A stretch of 64,000 bases of DNA. Source: Halicephalobus mephisto. Its lineage: Eukaryota; Nematoda; Chromadorea; Rhabditida; Panagrolaimidae. Each line of letters opens with the position of its first letter. Within the stretch, counting starts at the first letter, position 1. The position numbers and the translations under genes were made by a program. Location of the stretch: the NCBI GenBank assembly GCA_009193035.1, contig SWDT01000060.1, positions 372,001-436,000 on the forward strand, in the 5' to 3' direction. Below, piece after piece: positions 21,799-31,200 of the stretch. The notes below the pieces were generated by a model. That model saw only the letters and a program-made list of their open reading frames with translations. It searched no databases and was not told where the DNA came from.

Positions 21799-22492
21799 AT
21801 GCTGACTTGGACCGACGTGGACACCCGCAACGCCGCCTTGGCTTCTGTCGTCCCCATCGGGTTGGGAATCGTCAAGTACAATTCCCTTCGACCTGGACAG
21901 TCCCACTACGTCTTACTCAAGGTTTGTTTCTCATTTTTAAAACAATTTTCAAGTAATTTTTAAATAATTTTTTGATTTTTAAATAATTTCTAAATTTTTA
22001 AATAATTTTTAGATTTTTAAACAATTTCTAAATTTTTAAATAATTTTTTGAGTAGTTTTTTGATTTTAAAATAATTTTTTATATATGAATAATTTTCAGA
22101 CGTCGACAAAACCGAACTGGATGGACTTTTGTCCCATGACTTTTGGATTAGTCGAACTTGCTGCTTTGTCCCCTCTTGGTTATGCCAGTTATCTCGTCTA
22201 CAAATACGGTGGAGGATTTGAGTATCAAGACACAACTGCGGCTTTGGCCTTATATGGAATGAGTCTTTTGTTTTTTGGAGGTTGTCGTCCGTTATATGAC
22301 AAAAAAGACTACAAATGGTTGCTGTTCAACAAAACTGTAGCCTTTGGGACTGGAATAGGATTTGCTTATGCTTTTTATAAAATCCATAGGAATGCGGGAT
22401 TATTGGCAGTACCGTATTCTTTGCTTTCTGGATTCTGCATGTATTTGTACTACAAACTTTTCCAGATGAACGACAAAAAAGTCAAATTTTAA
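21799..22492 (+). CDS. TSPO/MBR family translocator protein, copy 2, 2 exons, 171 aa
   Basis: Exons are 21799-21921 and 22100-22492, with the intron at the same place and phase as in copies 1 and 3, so the copies arose by gene duplication and not by retroposition. Family signals: DTRNAALASVVPIGLG, KPNWMDFCP, GYASYLVYKYGGG, ALALYGMSLLF, AFYKIHRNAGLLAVPY and the C-terminal helix YYKLFQMND. The conserved Trp of the helix 5 motif (GWL in the other copies) is replaced here (GLL), and the usual helix 3-4 segment carries GGCRPLYDKKDYKW. The last codons KKVKF and the stop are part of the first unit of a tandem repeat that continues into the 3' flank. This is the most divergent of the three. Confidence 0.85.
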
Positions 22493-22900
22493 AAATTAAT
22501 TTTAGAAATTTAATTTTTTTCAATTAATTTGGAAAAGTTTGTTTTTTTTAAAATTAATTTGGAAAAATTTGATTTTTTTTAAATTTTGTTTTTAAAAAGT
22601 CAAATTTTAAAAATTAATTTTAGAAATTTAATTTTTTTTGAATTAATTTGGAAAAGTTTGTTTTTTTTAAATTGATTTTTAAAAAATCAAATTTTAAAAA
22701 TTAATTTTAAAAATTTAATTTTTTTCAATTAATTTGAAAAAGTTTGTTTTTAAAAAATGTATATATTTGTGTGAATTGGATATTTTTGTAAAAAATAAAT
22801 AATTTTAAAAGATTAGTTTTAAACAAAACTGGAAGAATTAAATTTAAAAAAGTGTATCAATTGGGTATTTTTGTAAAAAATAAATTTAAAAAAATCAAAA
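22474..22900. repeat. Tandem repeat spanning the end of TSPO copy 2
   Basis: A unit of about 100 bp starting with AAAAAGTCAAATTTTAAAAA recurs three times (about 22474, 22594 and 22678). The first unit supplies the last codons and stop of the gene. AATAAA at 22794-22799 may be its poly(A) signal. Confidence 0.8.
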
Positions 22901-23183
22901 ATAATTTTAAAAAAACTTGTTTTTTCTTCAAAAATTGAATATTTGTAAAATTATTGTGAACTTTATTTAAATTTATCGTTTTTAAAATATTTAATAATTT
23001 ATAAAATTTGTTTTTTTTAATTTTTTGAATTTTGAAGGAACTAGAGTTTTTGGCGAAACGTTCCTGTTTGCCACGTTAGGTTTCGAAACAATGCAGTCAA
23101 AGTTGTTCCGTTTTTTTGACTCTTGTCGAATTCTGGTTTTGAATTTTCCGAATTTTGCTTCTGAATTTTCCGAACTCTCCAGA
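22901..23183. other. Spacer upstream of TSPO copy 3
   Basis: AT-rich to 23035, then complex sequence. An open frame extends in frame upstream of the copy 3 ATG to 23025, but its residues do not resemble TSPO and an acceptor-like AG (23181-23182) precedes the ATG by one base, so it is treated as untranslated. Confidence 0.5.
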
Positions 23184-23858
23184 ATGCCCTACTATTGGAC
23201 CTGCAACGACACCCGCAACGCTGTTCTAGCTTCTGCTGTGCCTGCGGGCTTGGGAATCTACCACTTGCTTCTTGCCCGGAAGGATCAGCCATTTTCGAAG
23301 TTCATCAAGGTAATTTTGCCTTTATTTTCGATTTTCATATGTTAATTTATACTTTTCATATATGAAAATGTAATTCCGATATATCAATTTTTGTTTGATG
23401 TATTAATTTGTAATTTTCATATATCAACTTTTGTGCTTATTTATCGTTTTTGATGTATTAGTTTTCGTTTTCAGAACTCCATTAAGCCAAGTGGAACTGA
23501 ATGCGCCTGTCCTATTTCTTTTGCGAGTGCGGACCTGGTGACTATTACTCCCCTTGGATATGCTTCCTACCTCGTTTACAAGTACGGAGGAGGATTTGAC
23601 TACACCGACACCACTGTTGCTTTGGGTCTCTATGGAACCATCCTTGCTGCCAATGCTGCTCTGATTCCCCTGATCAAGAAATGCGACTACAAGAAGGTCG
23701 CCATCACCAAAGCCGTTATCGCTGTTTCTGCCTTGGCTACGTTCATCGCTTTCCGCGGAATTGATGAGAAAGCCGGCTGGTGCGTTGTTCCATATGTCAT
23801 CTGGTCGACTTTTACTTCTTTCTTTACCTTCAAGCTCTACCAACTCAACTCCAAGTAG
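23184..23858 (+). CDS. TSPO/MBR family translocator protein, copy 3, 2 exons, 169 aa
   Basis: Exons are 23184-23309 and 23475-23858, again with the shared intron position. Family signals: DTRNAVLASAVPAGLG, GYASYLVYKYGGG, the block GFDYTDTTVALGLYG (identical to that of copy 1), AFRGIDEKAGWCVVPY and the C-terminal helix TFKLYQLN. Two differences stand out: the loop KPxW has become KPSG (the tryptophan retained in copies 1 and 2 is lost) followed by TECACP, and the protein is two residues shorter. Loss of this loop tryptophan could change ligand closure; that is inference. The stop is 211 bp before the smn-1 ATG on the same strand, a spacing that fits a nematode operon or closely packed genes. 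Confidence 0.85.
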
Positions 23859-24069
23859 GAAGAATATTAAAGTAGCAATATAATCCAGGCAAAAACGACT
23901 TTTCCGGCTTTGTAGCTTCTGTATAAGTAGAAAATTGCCACAATCCCACCCATATTGGTGATTTCTGTAACATGATAATATTGTAGAAAATTCTTGGTGG
24001 ATTTACTCGAGGGTTTTAATCCTTTAATATTTTTAATTTCTTTAATTTTTTGATTTTTAAATTGTTCAG

Positions 24070-24605
24070 ATGAGTGGTGAAAACTTGCTATCGCAGGACG
24101 AAGTCTGGGACGACACAGAACTAATACGGATGTACGAAGATTCAATGTCCGGCAGGAAAGAAGAAGTTCCAGAAAAACAGGTAAATTTTCTACTTTTGCT
24201 TTTTGAAAATTCAAATTTTAGTGGAAAATTGGCGACACTTGTATGGCTCCTTATGAAGATCTCTGGTATCAAGCGAAGATTACCTCTATTAATAAATCGA
24301 ACAAAACTGTCAAAGTTCGATTTATCGAGTATGAGGAAGATGCAGTTGTTCCGCTGGATTCCCTGTATAGTGAAAATGAAGTCACTTACGAGGACGAAGA
24401 AGAACCAGAACCTGAGCCGTATCCTAGTTCGTCAGCTCATTATTCCAAAGTGCCCTCGATACTCCCACCGCCTCCTCAACTCTTCAAAACATTCGAAAAC
24501 GAAAAGGAAGTAACAAACAACATGATGCTTTCTTGGTACATGAGTGGATATCATACGGGCTATTTTCAAGCTATGCGTGACTTTAAAAAGAATTTAAAAC
24601 GTTAA
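24070..24605 (+). CDS. smn-1: Survival motor neuron protein SMN, 2 exons, 164 aa
   Basis: SMN is the core of the complex that loads Sm proteins onto spliceosomal snRNAs. Exons are 24070-24180 and 24222-24605; the 41 bp intron is very small. Domains: a Gemin2-binding helix (EVWDDTELIRMYEDSM, about 11-26), a Tudor domain starting WKIGDTCMAPYEDLWYQAKI (38-57) to about residue 86, an acidic and proline-rich linker (ending ILPPPPQL), and a C-terminal YG box MLSWYMSGYHTGYF (139-152), which drives self-association. It is much shorter than human SMN (294 aa) but keeps both ends. In the Tudor cage, human Y127, Y130 and N132 appear to align with F, Y and E, so binding of dimethylarginine may differ; this alignment was done by eye. 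An AG ends directly before the ATG. It lies 211 bp after TSPO copy 3 and converges on the SERF gene. Confidence 0.95.
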
Positions 24606-24706
24606 CTGATCGGAATTGTGATCTTGATTTATCTATTATTTTTCTGATTTCATTTTTGACAATACAGTGTATCCAAGGCAATGTGGCGGGAAAGTCCATC
24701 CGAGAG

Positions 24707-25058
24707 TTAAATCTTGAGTGGATCTACTTTGACGACTTTCTTGTTGGCAGCGGCAAGGGCGGCCGCATCATCTGCAGCTTTCTTCTCCGCGGCTTTTTGT
24801 TGCTTTTGACGCATAATATCGGCGTCACGATCGAGACGTTTCTCAGTGGAGACTCCCTGAAGAGATGTCATATATCCATGTTCAATGTATCTTCAGAAAT
24901 AAGACATTACCTTGTTACCATCCTTCTGATTGGCACCTTGGGACTTTTTTAATTGTTCTTGTTTTTTGGCATTCTTGGCACGGGCCAAATCACGTTGATT
25001 TCCACCTGAAAATGCTAAATAGACAAAATTGATATATGAAGAGGAACTTACGAGCCAT
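24707..25058 (-). CDS. moag-4: SERF family aggregation modifier MOAG-4, 3 exons, 83 aa
   Basis: MOAG-4/SERF is a small, highly charged, disordered protein that speeds early amyloid formation; loss of C. elegans moag-4 lowers polyglutamine aggregation. Exons on the minus strand are 25058-25052, 25005-24911 and 24856-24707, with the first exon only seven bases long. The protein opens with the SERF signature MARGNQRDLARAKNAKK, has a basic Lys/Gln-rich centre with NRDAD-like RLDRDADIMRQKQQKAAEKK, an alanine-rich helix and the ending KKVVKVDPLKI, which matches MOAG-4 almost position for position and in length. Because the first exon is tiny, no single open frame shows the gene. It converges with smn-1, with only 101 bp between stop codons, so the 3' UTRs must be short or overlap. 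Confidence 0.95.
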
Positions 25059-26270
25059 TGTGAAACAAGTCAAAAAAGATGTTCGGAATTCAGAAGACGA
25101 CGCGGACGTCCAACGACGCTCCAAAGAGCAATCGATTAAACGATTTTTCTGGAAAAATGGATAAAGAAGGATAAATAAAACACGGAGAAAAAAGAGATTT
25201 CGTAAATCCAGAAGACAGAGGTGATTTGGAAGAAATGCGCAATGCGAAAAATGGAAGCAACTGATCAGAAACAAGTCTGTTGTGAAAGACGAACAAAAAT
25301 AACGGAAAAATCGTTTGTGCGTTCTGTTTCTTTCTAGAAATTCCTTTTCTGCTGGTCAAAGCAGGTTTAACTGGCTAGATTCAGGACTTTTTTGATACGA
25401 ACAAGACTGGTAGACCTTTTTTAAAAAAGGTCAAGAAAAATAAAAATCAACTGCTAAAGTAAAAATAGTCGATGGATGAGTTGGAGAATTCGTCGATGAA
25501 AGCAGTAAAAAAATTACAGTATTTTAAAAATTAAAAACAACAAAAATCTCGAAATCCATTTTTCAGGATTCTGAATTTCAGAAGTTTTCAAAAAAGTACA
25601 GAAAATTCTAAAAAAGTTTCAGAAAATTCCAAGAGGATTCAGAAACTATTAAAATTTTTAATTTTATAAAATTCAAAAATTTTCAAGGAATTACGAAATA
25701 TTTTGAAAATTTTATAAAATTCTAGAATTTAAAAATTTTCAAGGAATTGCGAAATATTCTGAAAATTGTACAAGATTCTAGAAGGATTCAGAAACTTTTA
25801 TTTAAAAATTTTAATTTCACAAAATTTTAGAATTTTGGAGTTTTCAAGGAATTACGAAATATTTCAAAAATTTCACAAAATTCTAGAAGGATTCTGAAAT
25901 TTCTAAAAAATTCTAAATTAAAAAAATTCTAAATTTTAAAAATTTCTAAATTCTAAAAAATTTCTAAATTTGTAAAATTTTATAATTTTCAAATAAATTC
26001 GAAAAATTCCAAAATTTCAAATAAATTCTGGAATTTCCATAAAATTTTATTGTAATACGGTAGAATATAAAAGTATCAATATTTTCTTAGGTTTAAAATC
26101 ACAAGTTGGTTGGGTGTGGTTTTTCGGATGAGTTGGATGACTAATTACGATTTTTATTTTTTCCTTTTTGGACTATATTTTGTTTTTGTTGATTTAGTTT
26201 TAGTCAAACGTGATCAGTAAGGATTTCGTTACTTTCAAAATCAGTATTTCCATCAACACGTCCAAAGTTG
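25059..26270. other. Upstream region of moag-4 and AT-rich spacer
   Basis: About 25059-25500 is complex sequence, probably moag-4 promoter. Frames at 24990-25274 and 25090-25359 are read-through shadows and match nothing. About 25540-26060 is a degenerate array of AAATTCTAGAAGGATTCAGA-type units. About 26060-26270 is complex sequence without a recognised gene. Confidence 0.6.
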
Positions 26271-26271
26271 G

Positions 26272-26965
26272 ATAGTGACTGAAAAAAAATTTGTTTTCAA
26301 AAATAGTCACTGTATAAGTTTGCTTACTTGGAGGGATAGTGACTAAAAGGATGATTAACTTCCAAAAATAGTCACTGTCTAGATTTACTTACAAAGTTGG
26401 ATAGTGACTAAAAGGATGATTAACTTTCAAAAATAGTCACTATTCAAAATTATCAAATTCAAATCCGGATAGTGACTGAGAGAGATAAATGGTTAAGAAA
26501 AGCAGTCACTATCCAAATTTGGTTTAGTGAAAAATCAATCAAAACTTTTTGGATAGTGACTAGTTTGAGTACCACCAAAAATAGTCACTATCCAACATTG
26601 ATGACTGAGGATAGTGACTGACCAAGATGATCTTTCAACAAAAGCAGTCACTATCCAAATTTGATATTTTGAAAAATCAATCAAAACTTTTTGGATAGTG
26701 ACTGGTTTGAGTACCGCCAAAAATAGTCACTATCCAACATTGATGACTGAGGATAGTGACTGGTTTGAGTACCGCCGAAAACAGTCACTATCCAACATTG
26801 ATAACTGAGGATAGTGACTGACCAAGATGATCTTTCAACAAAAGCAGTCACTATCCAAATTTGATTTTGTGAAAAATCAATCAAAACTTTTTGGATAGTG
26901 ACTGGTTAGAGTACCGCCAAAAATAGTCACTATCCAACGTTGATGACTGAGGATAGTGACTAGAA
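26272..26965. repeat. TTGGATAGTGACTG hairpin array B with higher-order repeat
   Basis: About nine to ten alternating forward/reverse pairs of the motif. Loops are more conserved than in array A (ACCAAGATGATCTTTCAACA and GTTTGAGTACCGCCAAAAAT), and a higher-order unit of roughly 190-250 bp with several hairpins is repeated, so this array grew recently by unequal duplication. It lies between moag-4 and the Prickle gene. Confidence 0.9.
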
Positions 26966-28221
26966 AGAAAACATTTGTTGAAATAAATCACTATTCTCGT
27001 TTGTTTACCGAAAACTTGGCTCTAAAAACGATCGTTATCCACGTCCGTTTTTCTCAAGTTCACGTATTTCCTCCGGCATTGATTACCTACCTTGACCAAG
27101 TGCAGATGATCATCCGTCCTTTCACGGAAAAATCTCGCGAGAAAATTGCGGATTTTTGTTTCGGGCTATTCATCCACTCAACCTTGTTTCTTGTCCCAAA
27201 TTTTCTTCCAATCGATCCCCACTGGTTTAAAATTATCCATGACTTTGAAAATTAAAAAAAACTAAAAATATATAAATTTTTAAAGTTTCAAAATTTAATG
27301 AAAAATTTCGAAGTCTTTAAAAAATTAATAAAAATTAAAAATTTTCGAATTCTTCAAGGATATGAAATAAATATTCAGAATTCAAAATAAACTTTGAATC
27401 AATATTTAAAACTTCGAAGTTTTTAAAAGTATAAAAATTCTTGTCGAGACCACTTTTTGGATAAAATTTATTTAATAATAAAATTTTAATTTAAAAATAT
27501 GAAAAACTAAGAATTTTAAAATCACAGGAATTCTTGTCAGAACCACTTTATGAATAAAATTTATTTAATAATATAATTTTAATTTAAAAATAAGAAAAAC
27601 TAAGAATCCTAAAATTTTCTAAAGAATTCCAGAAATTCTTGTCGGGACCACTTTTTAGATAGAATTTATTTAATAATAAAATTTTAATTTAAAAATATGA
27701 AAAACTAAGAATTTTAAAATCACAGGAATTCTTGTTAGAACCACCTTATGGATAAAATTTATTTAATAATAAAATTTTGATTTCAAAATACCAGAAAATA
27801 AGAATCCTAAAATTTTCTAAAGAATTTCTGAAATTCTTGTCGGGACCACTTTTTAGGTGAAATTTATTTAATAAAAAAATTTTGATTTAAAAATATCAGA
27901 AAATAAGAATCCTAAAATTCCAAAAATTCGCATTGGGACCATTTCGTGAACCAGTCTATTTGTTAAAGTAGTAAGATTGCCTCTGGTGATAAATTGATGT
28001 AGTCCGTAAACCGGGTTTGGTCTTTTCCAAATTGACCAGCTGATCATTAATCGATTTGATTTGACTGGCCCGGCAGCTGGCAGAGTTCTTAATGAATTTA
28101 AGTGGATTTTTGCAAGAAAAAATTCATTCGAACAACTTTGTTGATTTTTATTTTTTTAGAATTTTCATTTTTAAAATTTATTTAAACTTTTAAATTTTAA
28201 AATTATTTTAGAAAATCCAAA
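26966..28221. repeat. Spacer upstream of the Prickle gene with an about 110 bp tandem repeat
   Basis: About 26966-27255 is complex sequence (the open frame at 26956-27255 matches nothing I know). About 27420-27940 has five units of about 110 bp alternating ATTCTTGTCGGGACCACTTT and ATTCTTGTCAGAACCACTTT, each followed by TTTATTTAATAATAAAATTT. About 27940-28120 is complex and is the likely promoter region of the Prickle gene. Confidence 0.75.
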
Positions 28222-31200
28222 ATGCCGTCGGGAGGACTGTCGGGTCTTTTGTGTTCTTGTTATTCCAACAAAAAATCGTCGAATAATAAAGATAAAGATA
28301 ACGCTAAGCCGGAGCCGGAAGCCGATTCAAATGAGCCTTATGCCAGGATCAATAAAGCCCGAAATTCCCAAAGAAACAATAATCATAAGGTGAGTTCTGG
28401 CGTTTTGGGAAAATTGCCAACGGTATTTTTTGGCGTTTTGAAGAAATTGACAATGAATTTCTGGCGTTTTGAGAAAATTGCCAACGATATTCTTTGGCGT
28501 TTTGAGAAAATTGAAAATGATTTTTTTGACGTTTTGGGAAAATTGCCAACGGTATTTTTTGGTGTTTTGAAGAAATTGACAAAAGATTCTTTGGCATTTT
28601 GGAAAAGTTAAAGATGAATTTCTGGCGTTTTGAGAAAATTGCCAACGATATTCTTTGGCATTTTGGAAAAATTGACAATGATATTTTTTGGCGTTTTGGA
28701 AAAGTTAAAGATGAATTTCTGACGTTTTGAGAAAATTGATAACAATATTTTTGGCGTTTTGAGAAAATTGATAACAATATTTTTTGGCATTTTGAGAAAG
28801 TTAAAGATGAATTTCTAACGTTTTGGGAAAATTGCCAACGATATTTTTTGGCGTTTTGAGAAAATTGAAAATGATTTTTTTGACGTTTTGGGAAAATTGA
28901 TAACAATATTTTTGGTGTATTGGGGAAATTGCCAACGATATTTTTGGTGTTTTGAGAAAATTGGCAGTAAAATTTTTAGTGCCTTAGAAAAGTTGATAAT
29001 AAATTTTTGATGTTGTGGACATTTTGTCAAATGTTTTAAGGTGACGTTTTGTCAGCTATGTCAAGATTGATATTTTTATGTTTTCAAATCTCGTCCAGAT
29101 CCTAAAAATAAAATTCTAATTTTTGGCGTTGTGTCCATTTTGCCAAAAATAAAATTCTCATTTTTGGCGTTGTGTTCTTTTTGCCAAAAATAAAATTTTC
29201 ATGTTTGGCGTTGTGTCCAAGTTGCCAAAAGTTAGATTTTCATTTTTGGCGTTGTGTCCATTTTGCCAAAAATAAAATTCTCATTTTTGGCGTTGTGTTC
29301 TTTTTGCCAAAATTAGCATATTATTTTTTGTATTGTGTTTAGTTTTTTAAAATTAAAATATTACTATTGATGTTGTGTCCATTTTGCAAATTGTTTTTTG
29401 AAATTGTTCTAACTCGAATTTTTGTCCAGTTGTTCCGTCTGTCCACAGCAGGAGAAATCGACATCGATGAAGTCAACGGCTATGCCACTATTCTGAAAAC
29501 CCCCAAACAACCCCGAAAATTCCAAGCGATTGACTTCAAGAAAAAAACACATTTTCCTCCTCAAAAAATCGATCTTACTGTAGCTGGGGACTCGATTCCG
29601 ATAACCGAATCCCCTCCAGAAACCCCACCAAGACGATATTCTCAGGTTGGTTACTGTAACTAATTTTAAAAAAAATCAAAAATTACTTTTTTTTTCAAAT
29701 TTGAAAAAAAATTAAAAATTACTTTTTTTTTATTAAAGTTAAAAAAATCAAAATTTATTTTTTCATTAAAATTAAAAAAAATCAAAAATAACTTTTTTTA
29801 AATTAAAATTTAAATAAATTAAAAATTACTTTTTTTTTATTAAAGTTAAAAAAATTAAAAATTACTTTTTTTATTAAAGTTAAAAAAATCAAAAAAAGAT
29901 TGAAAATTTTATTTTTTTTAAGAGATTAAAAATTATTTTTTTTAATAAAAATTTGATTTTTCTGAACTTGTGAAAATATTTAAATATTTGTCTTTTTGAT
30001 GAATTTAGTGACTTTTGTATTTACTCCTGTCGAAATTCAAAAAATCAACATCGTCTAGGAGATTTATCTCTGTTCAAAAATAACTTTATTTCGCAACTTT
30101 CGGCGACAGGTAATTTGAGGATTAGGTGGTCTTCTGGAGGTCAATTTTGAAACAAGTATTTAACCCTGCTTGAGTCAGTTGGAAACTACGTAGGTGCTAT
30201 TGTGGATAGTGACTGAGAAATCACATTTTCGATCACTATCCAGATCTGTATTAGGGTAGTTTGGACAGTGACTAAAAATAATTAAAATTGTTCTTTTCAG
30301 TCACTATCCAGGTTTGCATTAAAGTAGTTTTGGATAGTATCTAGAACTATCTAGAAAATATTATTTCCAGTCACTATCCAAGTTTGCAATAAAGTAGTTT
30401 TGGATAGTGATTATTTTTGATTAATAATAATAGTCTTCAATCACTATCCAAGTTTGCATTAAAGTAGTTTTAAATAGTGACTAAAGTTTAATATAAATTT
30501 TTTTTTCAGTCACTATCCAAGTTTGCATTAAAGTAGTTTTGGATAGTGACTGGAATTCAGTATAGATTTTTTTATTCACTACCCAACATTTCCTTTTGTG
30601 TCAATTTTAAAACCAAAATTGGATAGTGACTGTTTTTGTCGGAAACTTTCGAGTCACTATCCGAATTTAAACTGATTTCGAATTGTAACTTTGTCAATTT
30701 TATGTCGTCTTAGAAATTATCCGACTTTTTGAAAATGGTCATTTCGAAATCCCTATTCTTTTAAAAATCGAAAAAATAGTACTTTGTCTTTTTCATTGTT
30801 CTCTGGCATAATCCCCTGATTCGCCGGAGGAACTGGAACCTCGAGCAAAGCAAATTTACATTGGGTTTTCCTTGCAAATTCTGGAAGACCTGAACGGATG
30901 TAGTTGTTACTGTTTGTTCTTCGACGAAAAACCTTGTTGTAATTTATGTATCACAAAAGATAGGATAATAGGAAACAAAGAACAACTAGAAAATCAACTT
31001 CATATAAAAAGCAGCTGAAAAAAACATTCGTGTCGGGACCATGGTTGCTTATTCAAAGGACAAATCGACCACAAACACGTCCATGAAAAGTTACAAATTG
31101 TATTCCAGTAATAAATATTTGTTCAGAGACGTCTGTTTTTCATCAAGATCTGTGATCTCTTAAAAAACAGTATTTCTGTGAAAAAATTTAAGTTTTTTAA

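Noticed and set aside
23025..23183. N-terminal extension of TSPO copy 3
   Set aside because: The residues do not resemble TSPO, and an AG acceptor one base before the internal ATG marks the likely mRNA start.
26956..27255. 99-codon open frame after hairpin array B
   Set aside because: Starts inside the repeat, has no recognisable domain, no acceptor/donor context and no homologue I know.
28349..29030. Minus-strand frames rich in Phe, Ser, Gln and Lys
   Set aside because: They coincide with the GGCGTTTTGAGAAAATT tandem repeat whose period allows open reading; no domain was recognised.
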